NCBI GenBank assembly: GCA_019695185.1
Contig: JAIBAN010000001.1
Location: 248,001-312,000 of the forward strand
Direction of reading: 5' to 3'
From: Blastocatellia bacterium
GTDB taxonomy: Bacteria; Acidobacteriota; Blastocatellia; Chloracidobacteriales; Chloracidobacteriaceae
Length of the DNA stretch: 64,000 nucleotides
Positions 44,475 through 54,073 of this stretch are shown here, in pieces (within the stretch, counting starts at the first letter, position 1; each line of letters starts with the position of its first letter). A model generated the notes under the pieces. That model was not told the DNA's origin, did not search any database, and was given only the letters and a program-made list of their open reading frames with translations. The position numbers and the translations under genes were made by a program.

Positions 44475-45333
44475 GATCCTGACCATCCGCAAAGAAAACT
44501 TTCCCACCCGGTGTGACATCTGCCATCAGTCGGACCGGTTTAACCCGGCAACCGGCACCTGTCAGCGTTGTCTTCTGGTCTTTGAAAACAAGTCTGTCTC
44601 AGCGCCGCGAGCAGTAAAGGAATTGCCAAACGGGAGATGGTTACGGCAGGGCATCCGATTGAGCTGGGTGGCTTTGGTGACAATTCTATCCATCTGTCTG
44701 GTTGGTTGGTTGGGTGTTTCAATGCTGGGTAGCAGTTTCAGGCCAACGCGATTGATGGTTCAGTTGGGTATTATCTGCCTGGTGACCGCTCTTGTCGCCC
44801 TTCGTTTGTTGTATCTTCCGGTTTTGTATGCTCCGATAGCAAACTCGCTCAAACGGGATGTTGGCAGCAGCTTTCTCTGGATTGCTGTGTTTTTATCCAG
44901 CCTGGGGGTCTCAGCTCAATTCGCTTTTTACCTGCGGCCAATCGAGCCCACCAAATCGGGCAGTGGCCCGGTGCAAACGCTCCGGAATGTATACTCCGCA
45001 GAGGTTTCCTATTCGCTTGGCAGCGGGAAAGGAAATTACACGGCTGATTTAGAATGCTTGGGCGGCACTACGGCAACCTCTGTGGGATTTTTGGATAATA
45101 CCGTGACCGCTGCGCAGACCACTCCCAAAAGCGGCTATCTGCTGGGGCCGGTTCACGTGACCCTGGCTGAAGGAAAAACTCCAGGAAAATTTTCGATGAC
45201 AGCCTTTCCCTCGGTTGCCAAAGGGGAATACCAGACCGGGGATGATTGTTATTACCTTGACGAGACCGGAATCATCCGGCATTCAGGCAGACCGGATGTC
45301 ATTCCGGATGCCCACAGCCAACCAATTCAATAA
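44473..45333 (+). CDS. Zinc-ribbon membrane protein with pseudopilin-like outer domain
   Basis: 286 residues. An N-terminal C-x2-C...C-x2-C zinc ribbon (CDICHQ, CQRC; residues 15-40), three to four membrane helices (about 65-165), then an outer domain opening LRNVYSAEVSYSLGSGKG and closing DDCYYLDETGIIRHSG. That outer domain has the order of the globular part of Acidobacteriota type II/IV pseudopilins (alpha start, sheet, ...Y-F-x-D-x-x-G-x-I-R end), but the usual pilin leader is replaced by a polytopic anchor. The frame runs upstream to 44425, but the ATG at 44473 starts the zinc ribbon. Function unknown. Confidence 0.65.
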   Translation: MILTIRKENFPTRCDICHQSDRFNPATGTCQRCLLVFENKSVSAPRAVKELPNGRWLRQGIRLSWVALVTILSICLVGWLGVSMLGSSFRPTRLMVQLGIICLVTALVALRLLYLPVLYAPIANSLKRDVGSSFLWIAVFLSSLGVSAQFAFYLRPIEPTKSGSGPVQTLRNVYSAEVSYSLGSGKGNYTADLECLGGTTATSVGFLDNTVTAAQTTPKSGYLLGPVHVTLAEGKTPGKFSMTAFPSVAKGEYQTGDDCYYLDETGIIRHSGRPDVIPDAHSQPIQ

Positions 45334-45377
45334 ATTTTGACAGAAGCCTTACCAATCACAGAAAGGCCACACACACT

Positions 45378-48161
45378 ATGAAATTCTCTGAACGGACGCT
45401 CCTGATTTTCTGGCTGGCATTTTTACTGTCCACCTCCGGTGCGCTGGGCGCGGTTCCCGATTATTTCGGAACTCCTCCGGCCGTTACCCAAAGCGCAACC
45501 GTTTTGCCCAAGGGAATCGAACGGGTGACCTCGGTTGAGGGCATTACCGAGTATCGGATGAATTCCAATGGGTTGCGCATCCTGCTCTTTCCCGACCCTT
45601 CGAAACAGACCATCACGGTCAATCTGACCTATCTGGTGGGCTCCCGGCATGAGAATTACGGCGAGACCGGCATGGCGCATTTGCTTGAACATCTGATGTT
45701 TAAGGGTTCAAAGAAACATTCCGACATCCCCCAGGAGATGACCGCGCGCGGGGCGGTGTCGAATGCTTCGACCTGGCTGGACCGGACCAACTATTACGAA
45801 ACCTTTGCGGCAACGGAAGACAACCTGACCTGGGCGCTGGACCTGGAAGCTGACCGCATGGTGAATTCCTTTATTGCCAAAAAAGATTTGGATTCAGAGA
45901 TGACGGTGGTTCGCAACGAATATGAGATGGGAGAAAACGACCCGCTGGGAATCCTGATTGAACGGGCCACTTCAACGGCATATTTGTGGCATAACTATGG
46001 GAAATCAACGATTGGGGCACGTTCGGACATTGAGCAGGTACCGATTGAGCGGTTGCAGGCGTTCTGGCGGAATTATTACCAGCCGGACAACGCCATTTTG
46101 CTTGTGGCCGGAAAGTTTGACGAAGCCAAAACCCTGAAACTTATCCAGGAAAAATTTGGTTTGCTGCCCAAACCGAAACGACAGCTACAAAATACCTACA
46201 CGGTTGAACCCACTCAGGATGGCGAGCGTTCGGTGACGCTGCGCCGGGTGGGGGATGTGCAGGCCGCCTGTGCCCTGTATCACATCCCGGCTGGCTCCCA
46301 TCCGGACTTTGCCGCGCTTGAAATCCTGACCCTGATTTTGGGAGACACGCCTTCGGGACGCCTGCATAAATCCCTGGTTGAAACCGGCAAAGCGGCTGGC
46401 ATCCTGGGTGACAGCACCCAACTGCGGGACCCGAGTGTCGCCACCTTTGCCGCCCAGGTTCCCAAAGAACAGTCCCTCGATGAAGTCCGCGACCTGCTGT
46501 TAAAAACCATCGAAGGGGTGACAACCAGCCCTGTCACCAAAGAGGAAGTTGAACGAGCCCGCACAAAACTGCTGAAACAGTTTGAGTTGGCGTTCAACTC
46601 TTCGGATGAAATCGGCCTTGAATTGAGCGAATGGATTGCCATGGGTGACTGGCGGCTGATGTTTTTGCACCGGGACCGCCTGCGCTCAGTGACGGTGGAT
46701 GATGTGCAGCGGGTCGCCCGGACCTATCTCAAGCCGTCCAATCGAACCGTCGGCAGTTTTATCCCGACCGACCAACCGGACCGTTCCGAAATTCCGGCGG
46801 CTCCGGACGTGACGGAAATGCTCAAGGGATATAAAGGCGATGCGGCGGTGGCCACTGGCGAAGCTTTTGAGGCGTCACCGGAGAACATTGACAACCGGAC
46901 CGTGATTCCGGCTCCGGTCGGTGGCCTCAAGCTGGCGTTACTTCCCAAGAAAACCCGTGGTGGAGCCGTGGTGGCCCAGCTTCGCTTGCGGTTTGGAGAT
47001 GAAAAAAGTCTGCTGAACCGGTCGGTGGCCGGCTCGTTGACGGGGGAAATGCTCCGGCGCGGAACCGCCAAACATACCCGCCAACAGTTGCAGGATGAAT
47101 TCGACCGCCTCAAGTCAGCCGTGCGGGTGACCGGTTCCCCGACTGCTGCGGTGGCAACCATTGAAACCACCAGGGACAATTTCCCGGCGGTGCTCCGGCT
47201 GGTAGCTGAGGTTCTGCGCGAACCGGCTTTTCCTGCTGCCGAATTCGAACAACTCAAACAACAACAGATAACCGGTGTTGAACAACAGCGCAGCGAACCC
47301 GAAGCTGTGGCCGGGGTGAATTTCGGACGGCACATGAGTCCCTATCCCAAAGGGCATGTCCGCTATGTTCCTACTCCTGAAGAGCGGATTGCCGAGTTGA
47401 AAGCCGTGACGTTGAATGATGTAAAAAATTTCTATGCGGATTTTTACGGTGCTTCCGTAGGTGAGATGGCCGTCGTCGGCGATTTTGACGAAGCCGCCGT
47501 CACCAAACTGACAGCCGAGCTTTTGGGTGATTGGAAAAGCAAACTTCCTTTTGCACGGCTGACTGACACCTTTGCCGAAATTCCGGTTGTGAATCAGTCC
47601 TTTGAAACTCCCGATAAAGCCAATGCCATGTTTCTGGCTGGGCAAAAGCTGAAATTGCGGGACGATGACCCTGATTATCCGGCGTTAATCATTGCCAATG
47701 AAATTTTTGGCGGCGGTTTTTTGAATTCCCGGCTGGCCACCCGCATTCGCCAAAAAGACGGACTCAGTTACTCGGTTGGCTCGGGCTTGAACGCCGGTGC
47801 CATTGACCAGGTTGGCAGTTTTACGGTGTATGCGATTTGTGCGCCGCAAAATGCCGCCAAAGTTGAAACAGATTTCAAAGAGGAACTGGTCCGGGCACTT
47901 AAAGACGGTTTTACCGCTGAGGAAGTGGAAGCCGCAAAAAATGGACTGTTACAGGCTCGGCAGGTTGGTCGGGCTCAGGACAGCGAATTGGTTTCCCAGT
48001 TGGCCGACTATCGGTTTTTGAATCGTAATCTAGCCTGGGATACTGGGTTTGAACAGAAAATCCGGGCCTTGACGCCGGAACAGGTGGTTGCCGCCCTGCG
48101 CAGACATCTGGATGTCAGTAAAGTATCGGTTTTCAAAGCCGGTGACTTTGCCAAAAAGTAA
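45378..48161 (+). CDS. M16-family zinc metallopeptidase (two-domain insulinase type)
   Basis: 927 residues: signal peptide (1-25), then an active M16 domain with the inverted zinc motif HLLEH (101-105) and the third ligand E181 in RNEYEMGEND, exactly 76 residues on as in pitrilysins. The second half (about 480-927) holds the paired domain, lacking HxxEH but with DGLSYSVGSGLNAGA. Both halves in one chain is the large-peptidase plan. It degrades peptides in the periplasm. AGAAAGG lies before the ATG. Confidence 0.93.
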   Translation: MKFSERTLLIFWLAFLLSTSGALGAVPDYFGTPPAVTQSATVLPKGIERVTSVEGITEYRMNSNGLRILLFPDPSKQTITVNLTYLVGSRHENYGETGMAHLLEHLMFKGSKKHSDIPQEMTARGAVSNASTWLDRTNYYETFAATEDNLTWALDLEADRMVNSFIAKKDLDSEMTVVRNEYEMGENDPLGILIERATSTAYLWHNYGKSTIGARSDIEQVPIERLQAFWRNYYQPDNAILLVAGKFDEAKTLKLIQEKFGLLPKPKRQLQNTYTVEPTQDGERSVTLRRVGDVQAACALYHIPAGSHPDFAALEILTLILGDTPSGRLHKSLVETGKAAGILGDSTQLRDPSVATFAAQVPKEQSLDEVRDLLLKTIEGVTTSPVTKEEVERARTKLLKQFELAFNSSDEIGLELSEWIAMGDWRLMFLHRDRLRSVTVDDVQRVARTYLKPSNRTVGSFIPTDQPDRSEIPAAPDVTEMLKGYKGDAAVATGEAFEASPENIDNRTVIPAPVGGLKLALLPKKTRGGAVVAQLRLRFGDEKSLLNRSVAGSLTGEMLRRGTAKHTRQQLQDEFDRLKSAVRVTGSPTAAVATIETTRDNFPAVLRLVAEVLREPAFPAAEFEQLKQQQITGVEQQRSEPEAVAGVNFGRHMSPYPKGHVRYVPTPEERIAELKAVTLNDVKNFYADFYGASVGEMAVVGDFDEAAVTKLTAELLGDWKSKLPFARLTDTFAEIPVVNQSFETPDKANAMFLAGQKLKLRDDDPDYPALIIANEIFGGGFLNSRLATRIRQKDGLSYSVGSGLNAGAIDQVGSFTVYAICAPQNAAKVETDFKEELVRALKDGFTAEEVEAAKNGLLQARQVGRAQDSELVSQLADYRFLNRNLAWDTGFEQKIRALTPEQVVAALRRHLDVSKVSVFKAGDFAKK

Positions 48162-48177
48162 GACTTTGTCAGCAAGG

Positions 48178-48211
48178 GGGCAACCGGTTGTCTCGGAAGA
48201 TTCGGTTGCCC
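48178..48211 (+). terminator. Hairpin after the M16 gene
   Basis: GGGCAACCG / CGGTTGCCC, a 9-bp stem with a 16-base loop, 17 bp past the stop. There is only a weak T-rich tail, so it may be a terminator or an mRNA-stabilising hairpin. Confidence 0.5.
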
Positions 48212-48469
48212 ATCCTTCCTCAAGTTGTTTATTGTCGAGATTCTTTTCACCCAAACCGATGTGGGGTGACCCACCGGCAATGTCTCGTCTTTCCTCTTTT
48301 ATTTAGACCTCCTTTCCAAGAGCTGTTTTTGGGAGTTGATTCCATTACCGCCTGTCTGTCGAGAAACTCCACCCTTTGCTTTTTTTGCGGAAAAAGAGCA
48401 TGGAGGTTTCAGAAATAGTTTTATTCAAAAAATCAGTGATGAAAAAAATGGAGTAAAGGTGATTGAACT

Positions 48470-50083
48470 ATGCATGTAAAACAAAACCCTCTGGAGTTTC
48501 AAAACCATCCGATTGAAAATCTGAAGGCTGACATTCCCGCCGGCTTGGTCGTGTTTCTTGTGGCATTACCGCTTTGTCTGGGAATTGCCCTGGCCTCAGG
48601 GGCACCGCTTTTTTCGGGAATCATTGCCGGCATAGTTGGAGGCGTTCTGGTTGGGATGCTTTCCGGTTCGGAAGTCAGTGTCAGTGGGCCGGCCGCTGGC
48701 TTGGCGGTCATTGTAGCCAGTTCCATTCAAAAACTGGGTGCCTTTGAAACCTTTCTGGCCGTAGTTGTGTTGGCAGGAATCTTCCAGGTCATTTTTGGCA
48801 TGCTGAAATTCGGAGGGATTGGCGATTTTGTACCAGTCTGTGTCATCAAGGGAATGCTGGCAGCCATTGGGATTGTCATTATTCTGAAACAAATCCCCCA
48901 TGCTCTGGGTCGGGATGATGATTACATTGGTGATTTTGAATTTTTGCAAAAGGTGAATGGTGACAATACGTTCGGGGCGATTATTCATTCGGTTTTCAGC
49001 CTAAACGGAGAGGCTGTCATTATTACGGTGGTTTCTCTGATTATTTTGCTGGCCTGGGAACGTCCCTGGGTCAAAAACAATCCATTCTTGCGATATATTC
49101 CCGGTCCGTTGCTGGTGGTTGCCATCGGAATCGCCCTGAACGAGTCATTTCGGGTATTTTTTCAGAATTTTTATCTTAAGGCAGAGGATGGGCACTTGGT
49201 TCAACTGCCCGTTTCAAACAACGTAAGCAATTTCTTTGGCCATTTCACGTTCCCCAGCCTGAGTGCTTTTACCAATCACAAGGTTTATCTGGCTGCCGTG
49301 ACGATTGCTGTGGTTGGGAGCCTGGAAACGCTGCTTTCCGTTGAGGCGTCCGAAAAAATTGACCCCTACAAACGAATTGCCGATACCAACCGTGAGCTGT
49401 TGGCCCAAGGTGTGGGAAATATTGCTTCCGGGCTGGTGGGCGGGTTGCCAATTACCTCTGTGGTCGTGCGAACTTCAGCCAATGTCGCCGCTGGGGGCCG
49501 AACCCGTCTGTCATCCATTGTTCATGGCGCATTGCTACTGATAGCCGTTTTATTGGTGCCCACCTTGCTAAACCGGATTCCACTGGCTTGTCTGGCGTCA
49601 ATTTTGCTTATGGTGGGATATAAATTGGCTCAGGTTAAATTGTTCAAGGATATGTACCGACAGGGGGGAGAACAATTTATCCCCTTCATTATCACGATTT
49701 TAGCCATCGTTTTCACTGATTTGTTGATGGGAATTGGAATCGGAATGGTTTTTGGCTTGTTTTTTGTCATTCGGGCCAATCATCACGCAGCGCTGACCGT
49801 GGTCAATCAGGACAACTATTACCTGCTTCGGTTCAATAAAGACCTGTCTTTTTTCAACAAATCTGTGCTCAAAGATCATCTTCTGGAAATCCCTGATAAT
49901 GTCCATCTCATTATAGATGGTACCAAAGCCATGTACATTGACCATGATATTTACGAGGTGATTGAAGAGTTTCAGGCAGCGGCCAAGTATCGAAATATCA
50001 CGGTTGAAACCAAACACCTGTTTTATAAAACACCACCGCCCCCCCGGTGGGCTCGTTTTGGGAGGTCAAATGGAGTCATATAA
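48470..50083 (+). CDS. SulP-family anion (probable bicarbonate) transporter
   Basis: 537 residues with 11-12 membrane helices: [37 protein letters not shown] and [21 protein letters not shown] are SulP signature regions, and a STAS domain closes it ([21 protein letters not shown] to the end). AAGGTG precedes the ATG. It overlaps the carbonic anhydrase start by 14 bp, which strongly suggests bicarbonate as the substrate rather than sulfate. Confidence 0.9.
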   Translation: MHVKQNPLEFQNHPIENLKADIPAGLVVFLVALPLCLGIALASGAPLFSGIIAGIVGGVLVGMLSGSEVSVSGPAAGLAVIVASSIQKLGAFETFLAVVVLAGIFQVIFGMLKFGGIGDFVPVCVIKGMLAAIGIVIILKQIPHALGRDDDYIGDFEFLQKVNGDNTFGAIIHSVFSLNGEAVIITVVSLIILLAWERPWVKNNPFLRYIPGPLLVVAIGIALNESFRVFFQNFYLKAEDGHLVQLPVSNNVSNFFGHFTFPSLSAFTNHKVYLAAVTIAVVGSLETLLSVEASEKIDPYKRIADTNRELLAQGVGNIASGLVGGLPITSVVVRTSANVAAGGRTRLSSIVHGALLLIAVLLVPTLLNRIPLACLASILLMVGYKLAQVKLFKDMYRQGGEQFIPFIITILAIVFTDLLMGIGIGMVFGLFFVIRANHHAALTVVNQDNYYLLRFNKDLSFFNKSVLKDHLLEIPDNVHLIIDGTKAMYIDHDIYEVIEEFQAAAKYRNITVETKHLFYKTPPPPRWARFGRSNGVI

Positions 50084-50699
50084 GAAACTGTTGTTGGAAA
50101 ATAAAGCCTGGGTGAAGGAAAAGATGGATTTGCGTCCAGATTTTTTCCTTCGGCTGAAAGATGAACAAACCCCGGAGTTTCTCTGGATTGGATGTTCTGA
50201 CAGCCGCGTTCCGGCGGAGGATATTACCGGCACGGAACCAGGTGAGTTATTTGTCCATCGGAATGTGGCCAATCTGGTCGTGCATACCGATTTGAATCTT
50301 TTGAGCGTTTTGCAATATGCAGTTGAGGCGCTCAAAGTCAAACATATCATCGTCTGTGGGCACTATGGATGCGGTGGGGTCAAAAACGCACTTTCCCATA
50401 AAAGCCTGGGTTTGATTAATAAATGGCTGCGGAACATTAAAGATGTGTACCGCATTCACAAAGCTGAATTGGATAACATGCCGGATATGGACGCACGTTA
50501 TCGCCGGTTGATTGAGTTAAACGTCGAGGAGCAGGTGAAAAATCTGTCTGAAACCTCAATTGTGCAGTACGCTTGGTTCAAAGAACAACGTCCTTGTTTG
50601 CACGGTTGGGTCTACGACTTGCATAGCGGGTATCTGAAGGAATTGACGATGATTAAACCAGGGGAAATGCCAGACGATATTTACCGGTTCGAATTTTAG
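50070..50699 (+). CDS. Beta-class carbonic anhydrase
   Basis: 209 residues. Zinc ligands C42, H98 and C101 ([20 protein letters not shown]) with the D44-R46 dyad define the beta class. The ATG at 50070 has GGAGGT 4 bases upstream and lies inside the end of the SulP gene. The pair interconverts and moves carbon dioxide and bicarbonate, for carboxylations or pH control. A heptamer array follows the stop. Confidence 0.95.
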   Translation: MESYKKLLLENKAWVKEKMDLRPDFFLRLKDEQTPEFLWIGCSDSRVPAEDITGTEPGELFVHRNVANLVVHTDLNLLSVLQYAVEALKVKHIIVCGHYGCGGVKNALSHKSLGLINKWLRNIKDVYRIHKAELDNMPDMDARYRRLIELNVEEQVKNLSETSIVQYAWFKEQRPCLHGWVYDLHSGYLKELTMIKPGEMPDDIYRFEF

Positions 50700-50722
50700 G
50701 GAGTGACTGCCCGCCTCAATAG

Positions 50723-50812
50723 AACTGAGAATTGAGAATTTTTTGTTTGAACAATTCGCCATGTCAAAAAATGATGACTGTTCAATAATTCCCAATTCTC
50801 AATTCTCAATTA
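50723..50812. repeat. Inverted heptamer array, GAATTGA class
   Basis: Left arm 50723-50741 (GAACTGA, GAATTGA, GAATT), right arm 50788-50812 (TTCCCAA, TTCTCAA, TTCTCAA), spacer about 46 bp, between convergent genes. The right arm ends in the TAA stop of the NtrC-like gene. Confidence 0.9.
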
Positions 50813-51901
50813 TTCAAAGCGAAGGGTCCGGGCATCAATGCCAAAACGGGCCAGTTTCATATTCAGCGTGGAAAGTTTGATGCCAAGCAATTTGGCCGCA
50901 CGGGTCTGATGCCCTCCGGTGCGGCGCAGTGCTTCGGTAATGATTTGCTTTTCATACGCCTCGACTGCTTCCTGGAGTGACAGATTTTTCTGGGTCAGTT
51001 CTGTCAGGGAAGACGTTGGCGTGGTGGGGTCGCTCTTGCCCAAGGGCGGCGGCAAATCAGGCAATCCCACTGGGGTTGCCTGCACGTGATGCACAGCATA
51101 GAGCATCGCGTTTTTTAATTCCTTGATGTTTCCCGGCCAATCGTAATCACGCAGCCGACGGCGGGCTTCGCTGGTCAAGGCGCGGGGTTCGCGTCCCAAA
51201 GCCTGCAAAAATTCAACCAGAAAATGCTCTGCGAGCAGTTCCACATCGGCAGCCCGTTCCCGGAGCGGCGGCACATACAGCCGGTCAGCCTGGGCCATAT
51301 ACCCTTGGACGGTGGTGAATTCGTCCTCCGGCAAAAGGCCAAAGACCAGACGCACGTCATATTGTGACGCCTTGATGGCAGTCGTGTGCGGGAGCGGCGG
51401 CGGCGATTGAGGTCGGGGCAGCGGCATTAACGTATTGGTCAAATCAAGCTGGGCCAGCAAGGACGATAATTCTTCCGGGCAGGTCTGCAATCCGCCCAAA
51501 TAGAGGGTTCCACCCCGTGCCAGCTCAAGCAATCCCTGCCCAGTGGTGCTCAGGCCTGTAGCCGACAGGCCCAGCAACGCTGAACGTAAGGAAGCCGGGG
51601 ATAAGGTTTGGCATTCAATGGCAATGAACGGCTGGCGACTGCGATGGCTCAGGTGATGAATCTGGCGAGCCAGAAACCGACGTCCGGTTCCCCGTTCACC
51701 AATTAAAACCAGCGGGCGTTCGTGGGTGGCATGCGCGTGCAGAATGGAACGCGCTTCCTGGGCCCAGGTACTCATTCCAATCACGGTTTGAGGGGTGACA
51801 TAGGTGGTTATCTCTGGTTTGGGCGTCGCCGCCCATGGGGTCGGACTGGTTGCAGCAAGACGAATAGGGGGTTGTTCTGATGTCAGCGGAAATTGGATCA
51901 C
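50810..51901 (-). CDS. Degenerate NtrC-family regulator (AAA domain plus Fis-type HTH)
   Basis: 363 residues with the layout of a sigma-54 activator: AAA domain (about 40-275) and Fis HTH (320-357, GGHQTRAAKLLGIKLSTLNMKL). The catalytic residues are gone: Walker A GETGTGKE has become GERGTGRR (68-75), Walker B GGTLFLDEI has become GGTLYLGGL (130-138), so the lysine, Asp and Glu are lost, and the GAFTGA sigma-54 contact loop is absent. PPLRERAADVELLAEHFL and DWPGNIKELKNAML are kept. It is probably a DNA-binding protein that no longer hydrolyses ATP or activates sigma-54. AT-rich DNA with a palindrome lies upstream. Confidence 0.8.
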   Translation of the reverse strand: MIQFPLTSEQPPIRLAATSPTPWAATPKPEITTYVTPQTVIGMSTWAQEARSILHAHATHERPLVLIGERGTGRRFLARQIHHLSHRSRQPFIAIECQTLSPASLRSALLGLSATGLSTTGQGLLELARGGTLYLGGLQTCPEELSSLLAQLDLTNTLMPLPRPQSPPPLPHTTAIKASQYDVRLVFGLLPEDEFTTVQGYMAQADRLYVPPLRERAADVELLAEHFLVEFLQALGREPRALTSEARRRLRDYDWPGNIKELKNAMLYAVHHVQATPVGLPDLPPPLGKSDPTTPTSSLTELTQKNLSLQEAVEAYEKQIITEALRRTGGHQTRAAKLLGIKLSTLNMKLARFGIDARTLRFE

Positions 51902-52027
51902 GATACACCTCCGGGTCGTACAGTGGTGGAGTGCCTGGAGCTTCTTGTTGTTATGCTGGGAGTTTGTGACGAAAGTGTGAGTTTAGTTTCAGCAAAATAC
52001 GCCCGAAGTTGACCTATGTTCCAAAAA

Positions 52028-52047
52028 AATTTCGAATTTTCGAAATT
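52028..52047. promoter_or_regulatory. Palindrome upstream of the NtrC-like gene
   Basis: AATTTCGAA-TT-TTCGAAATT, 9-bp inverted arms, about 130 bp before the start of the minus-strand NtrC-like gene, in a notably AT-rich stretch. It suits an operator, perhaps autoregulatory. The rest of the gap from 51902 to 52310 shows nothing else I can name. Confidence 0.4.
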
Positions 52048-52310
52048 ATTTCCAACAACATTTCCCAACTTTTTGAAGATATTTCTCAAAGTAATACACC
52101 TTTGGGGCCTGTAAAAGGGCTGTAAAAAGTGCTTGAGTTTCGAGTTTTTCCTTGAAAAATCAACAGAATCGTGACGAAGAGTGGGAAAAAAGGGATGAAT
52201 CGTTCTTCCTGGGGGATGAAATAAAACGTTTCAATCAGTTGAATTTATTTTTGTATTTTTGTTGGAATTTTGCAGGTAGAAATATTTCTTTTTGGAAGGA
52301 TTGGTAAACA

Positions 52311-52433
52311 GGTTTTGAGTTTTGAGTTTTGAGTTTTGTGTCCTGGAACCGCAAGCCTTGTTTCAACAGGTTTGTGCCGGGGACGCCTACATCAAAACTC
52401 AAAACTCAAAATTCAAAATTCAAAATTCAAAAC
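52311..52433. repeat. Inverted heptamer array, TTTTGAG class
   Basis: Left arm 52311-52338 has four TTTTGAG units; right arm 52393-52433 has two ACTCAAA and three ATTCAAA units (TTTTGAG then TTTTGAA). Spacer about 55 bp. It ends one base before the stop codon of the minus-strand TPR gene. Confidence 0.92.
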
Positions 52434-52434
52434 G

Positions 52435-53829
52435 CTATCTCCTGGTACGGGCGTCAATCACCCACCTTTCAAACGGCGGTGCGGCCTGACGCGGAACAGC
52501 ATTGCGCAGTTGCAGTTCCACGGCCCCGGCCTGTGTTTTTTTCCCTTCCTGGTGCAGAAGGCAGGCCAGGTTTTTGAGGCCTGCCACATATTCCGGGTGC
52601 GTGCGGCCCACCGTTTTTTCCCATATCTCAAGGGCTGTTTTTTGATGGGCTTCTGCTTCAGCAAACTGGCCTTGGATCCGTTCGACAACCGCCAGATTGT
52701 TGAGCGTCATGGCCGTCATCGGATGGGCTGCGGCAAAAAGCTGCTGCTCGATGTGCAATGCCTGTTCGTAATGGAGTTGTGCCATTTTGTAATTTTTCCC
52801 GGCAAATGCAATCGCACCTAAAGTGGCATAGGTTTTGGCAACTTCGGGATGAATTCGGCCATATTTTTTTTCCAGAATCTGCTGGGCCTGCTGAACCAGT
52901 CGGGTTGCTTCCGCAGGGTTGCCGGTGAAGGCTGAAAGGTCAGCCAGATTATTGAGGGCGGCTGCCACGGTTGGGTGTTCACTGCCCAGGGTTCGTTCCC
53001 AAAGGTACAAAGCCCGTTTGTAATAGGATTGGGCTTCATGGATCCGGCCTTCGAAACGATAGAGTCCCGCCAGGTTGTTGAGCACGGCGGCCAGTGCGGT
53101 CGGGTTGGCGGCTGGGTTGGCCTCCAAAAGCCGAAGTGCCCGCCGGAACAATGGTTTGGCGGCTTCCATTCGGCCACAGGCTTTATGGCATTCAGCCAGA
53201 TTGTTCAAGCGCAGGGCGAGGTCCGGGTGGTTGCCTCCGATAACCCTTTCGAGCAATCGGATGCTTATGGAAAACCCTTGTTCGGCTTGCCCGAAATGCC
53301 CTTGGGCAAAAGCCACCATGGCAATGATATTGCGGGCTGCGGCCTGGGTTTCCGGAGCAAGAGCAGTCAAGTGAGTGTCAAGCACCGCCTCCAGCCGGAG
53401 TGCAGTGGTTTCCGCTTGGGCGTAATTGCCTTGCAGGCGATATACATCGGAGAGGGCTGTCAGGGCAGGGACCAGACCGGGATGGAGTGGGTCTGTATCC
53501 GCCTCCTGAGTTGCCACCAATTCGGTCAGCAGGGCGGCGGCCTGCGTCAAATTCCCTTCTTTTTTATAAGTTAAGGCTGATTGGAAACGTTGGTCTAAAA
53601 CAGTTTCAATGGTGGTTGCCGTCGGTTGCGGGGAGACGGACGGACGGCGAACCAGGGTTTCGGCTTCTTCGTAGGTGGGAAGTGGAACGGTCGCTGACCC
53701 GGTGGAACAGCGTTCCGCAAGGGGCAATTCCTGAGCAAACGTCCAATCCGCCGAGAGTAGCAAAATCAGAAACAACCACCAAATCAAGAAATTTCGAGTT
53801 GAGAACGTTTGCGGGCGAGGGACAAACAT
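52435..53829 (-). CDS. Secreted kinesin-light-chain-type TPR protein
   Basis: 464 residues: signal peptide (1-32), then seven or more 42-residue TPRs of the kinesin-light-chain type, with repeating blocks such as HPDLALRLNNLAECHKACGR, HPTVAAALNNLADLSAFTGN and HPMTAMTLNNLAVVERIQGQ. GGAGG precedes the ATG at 53829; the much longer frame upstream is not coding. It is likely an extracytoplasmic scaffold. It is divergent from the winged-helix/TPR regulator. Confidence 0.85.
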   Translation of the reverse strand: MFVPRPQTFSTRNFLIWWLFLILLLSADWTFAQELPLAERCSTGSATVPLPTYEEAETLVRRPSVSPQPTATTIETVLDQRFQSALTYKKEGNLTQAAALLTELVATQEADTDPLHPGLVPALTALSDVYRLQGNYAQAETTALRLEAVLDTHLTALAPETQAAARNIIAMVAFAQGHFGQAEQGFSISIRLLERVIGGNHPDLALRLNNLAECHKACGRMEAAKPLFRRALRLLEANPAANPTALAAVLNNLAGLYRFEGRIHEAQSYYKRALYLWERTLGSEHPTVAAALNNLADLSAFTGNPAEATRLVQQAQQILEKKYGRIHPEVAKTYATLGAIAFAGKNYKMAQLHYEQALHIEQQLFAAAHPMTAMTLNNLAVVERIQGQFAEAEAHQKTALEIWEKTVGRTHPEYVAGLKNLACLLHQEGKKTQAGAVELQLRNAVPRQAAPPFERWVIDARTRR

Positions 53830-54073
53830 CGGAGCCTCCTGGTGTGCCGATGGGTGTCGGCACCGAAAAATTGCCCGGCTCGGAACCCACGTGTTAGAGT
53901 GGCAGACCGGGCCGGGACCAAGTGAACCAAACCTGCCTAAGCAGTTCAGTTCGAAAAGACAGAAGCAAACAAAATGCGCAACCGAAATGTGCCGGAAAAG
54001 GCGGATGAAAATCGTTAAGCCGGTGCTGAAATCTTCTGAAAAGTTCTGAGAGCTTCTGAAAACGCAAGGGGAT

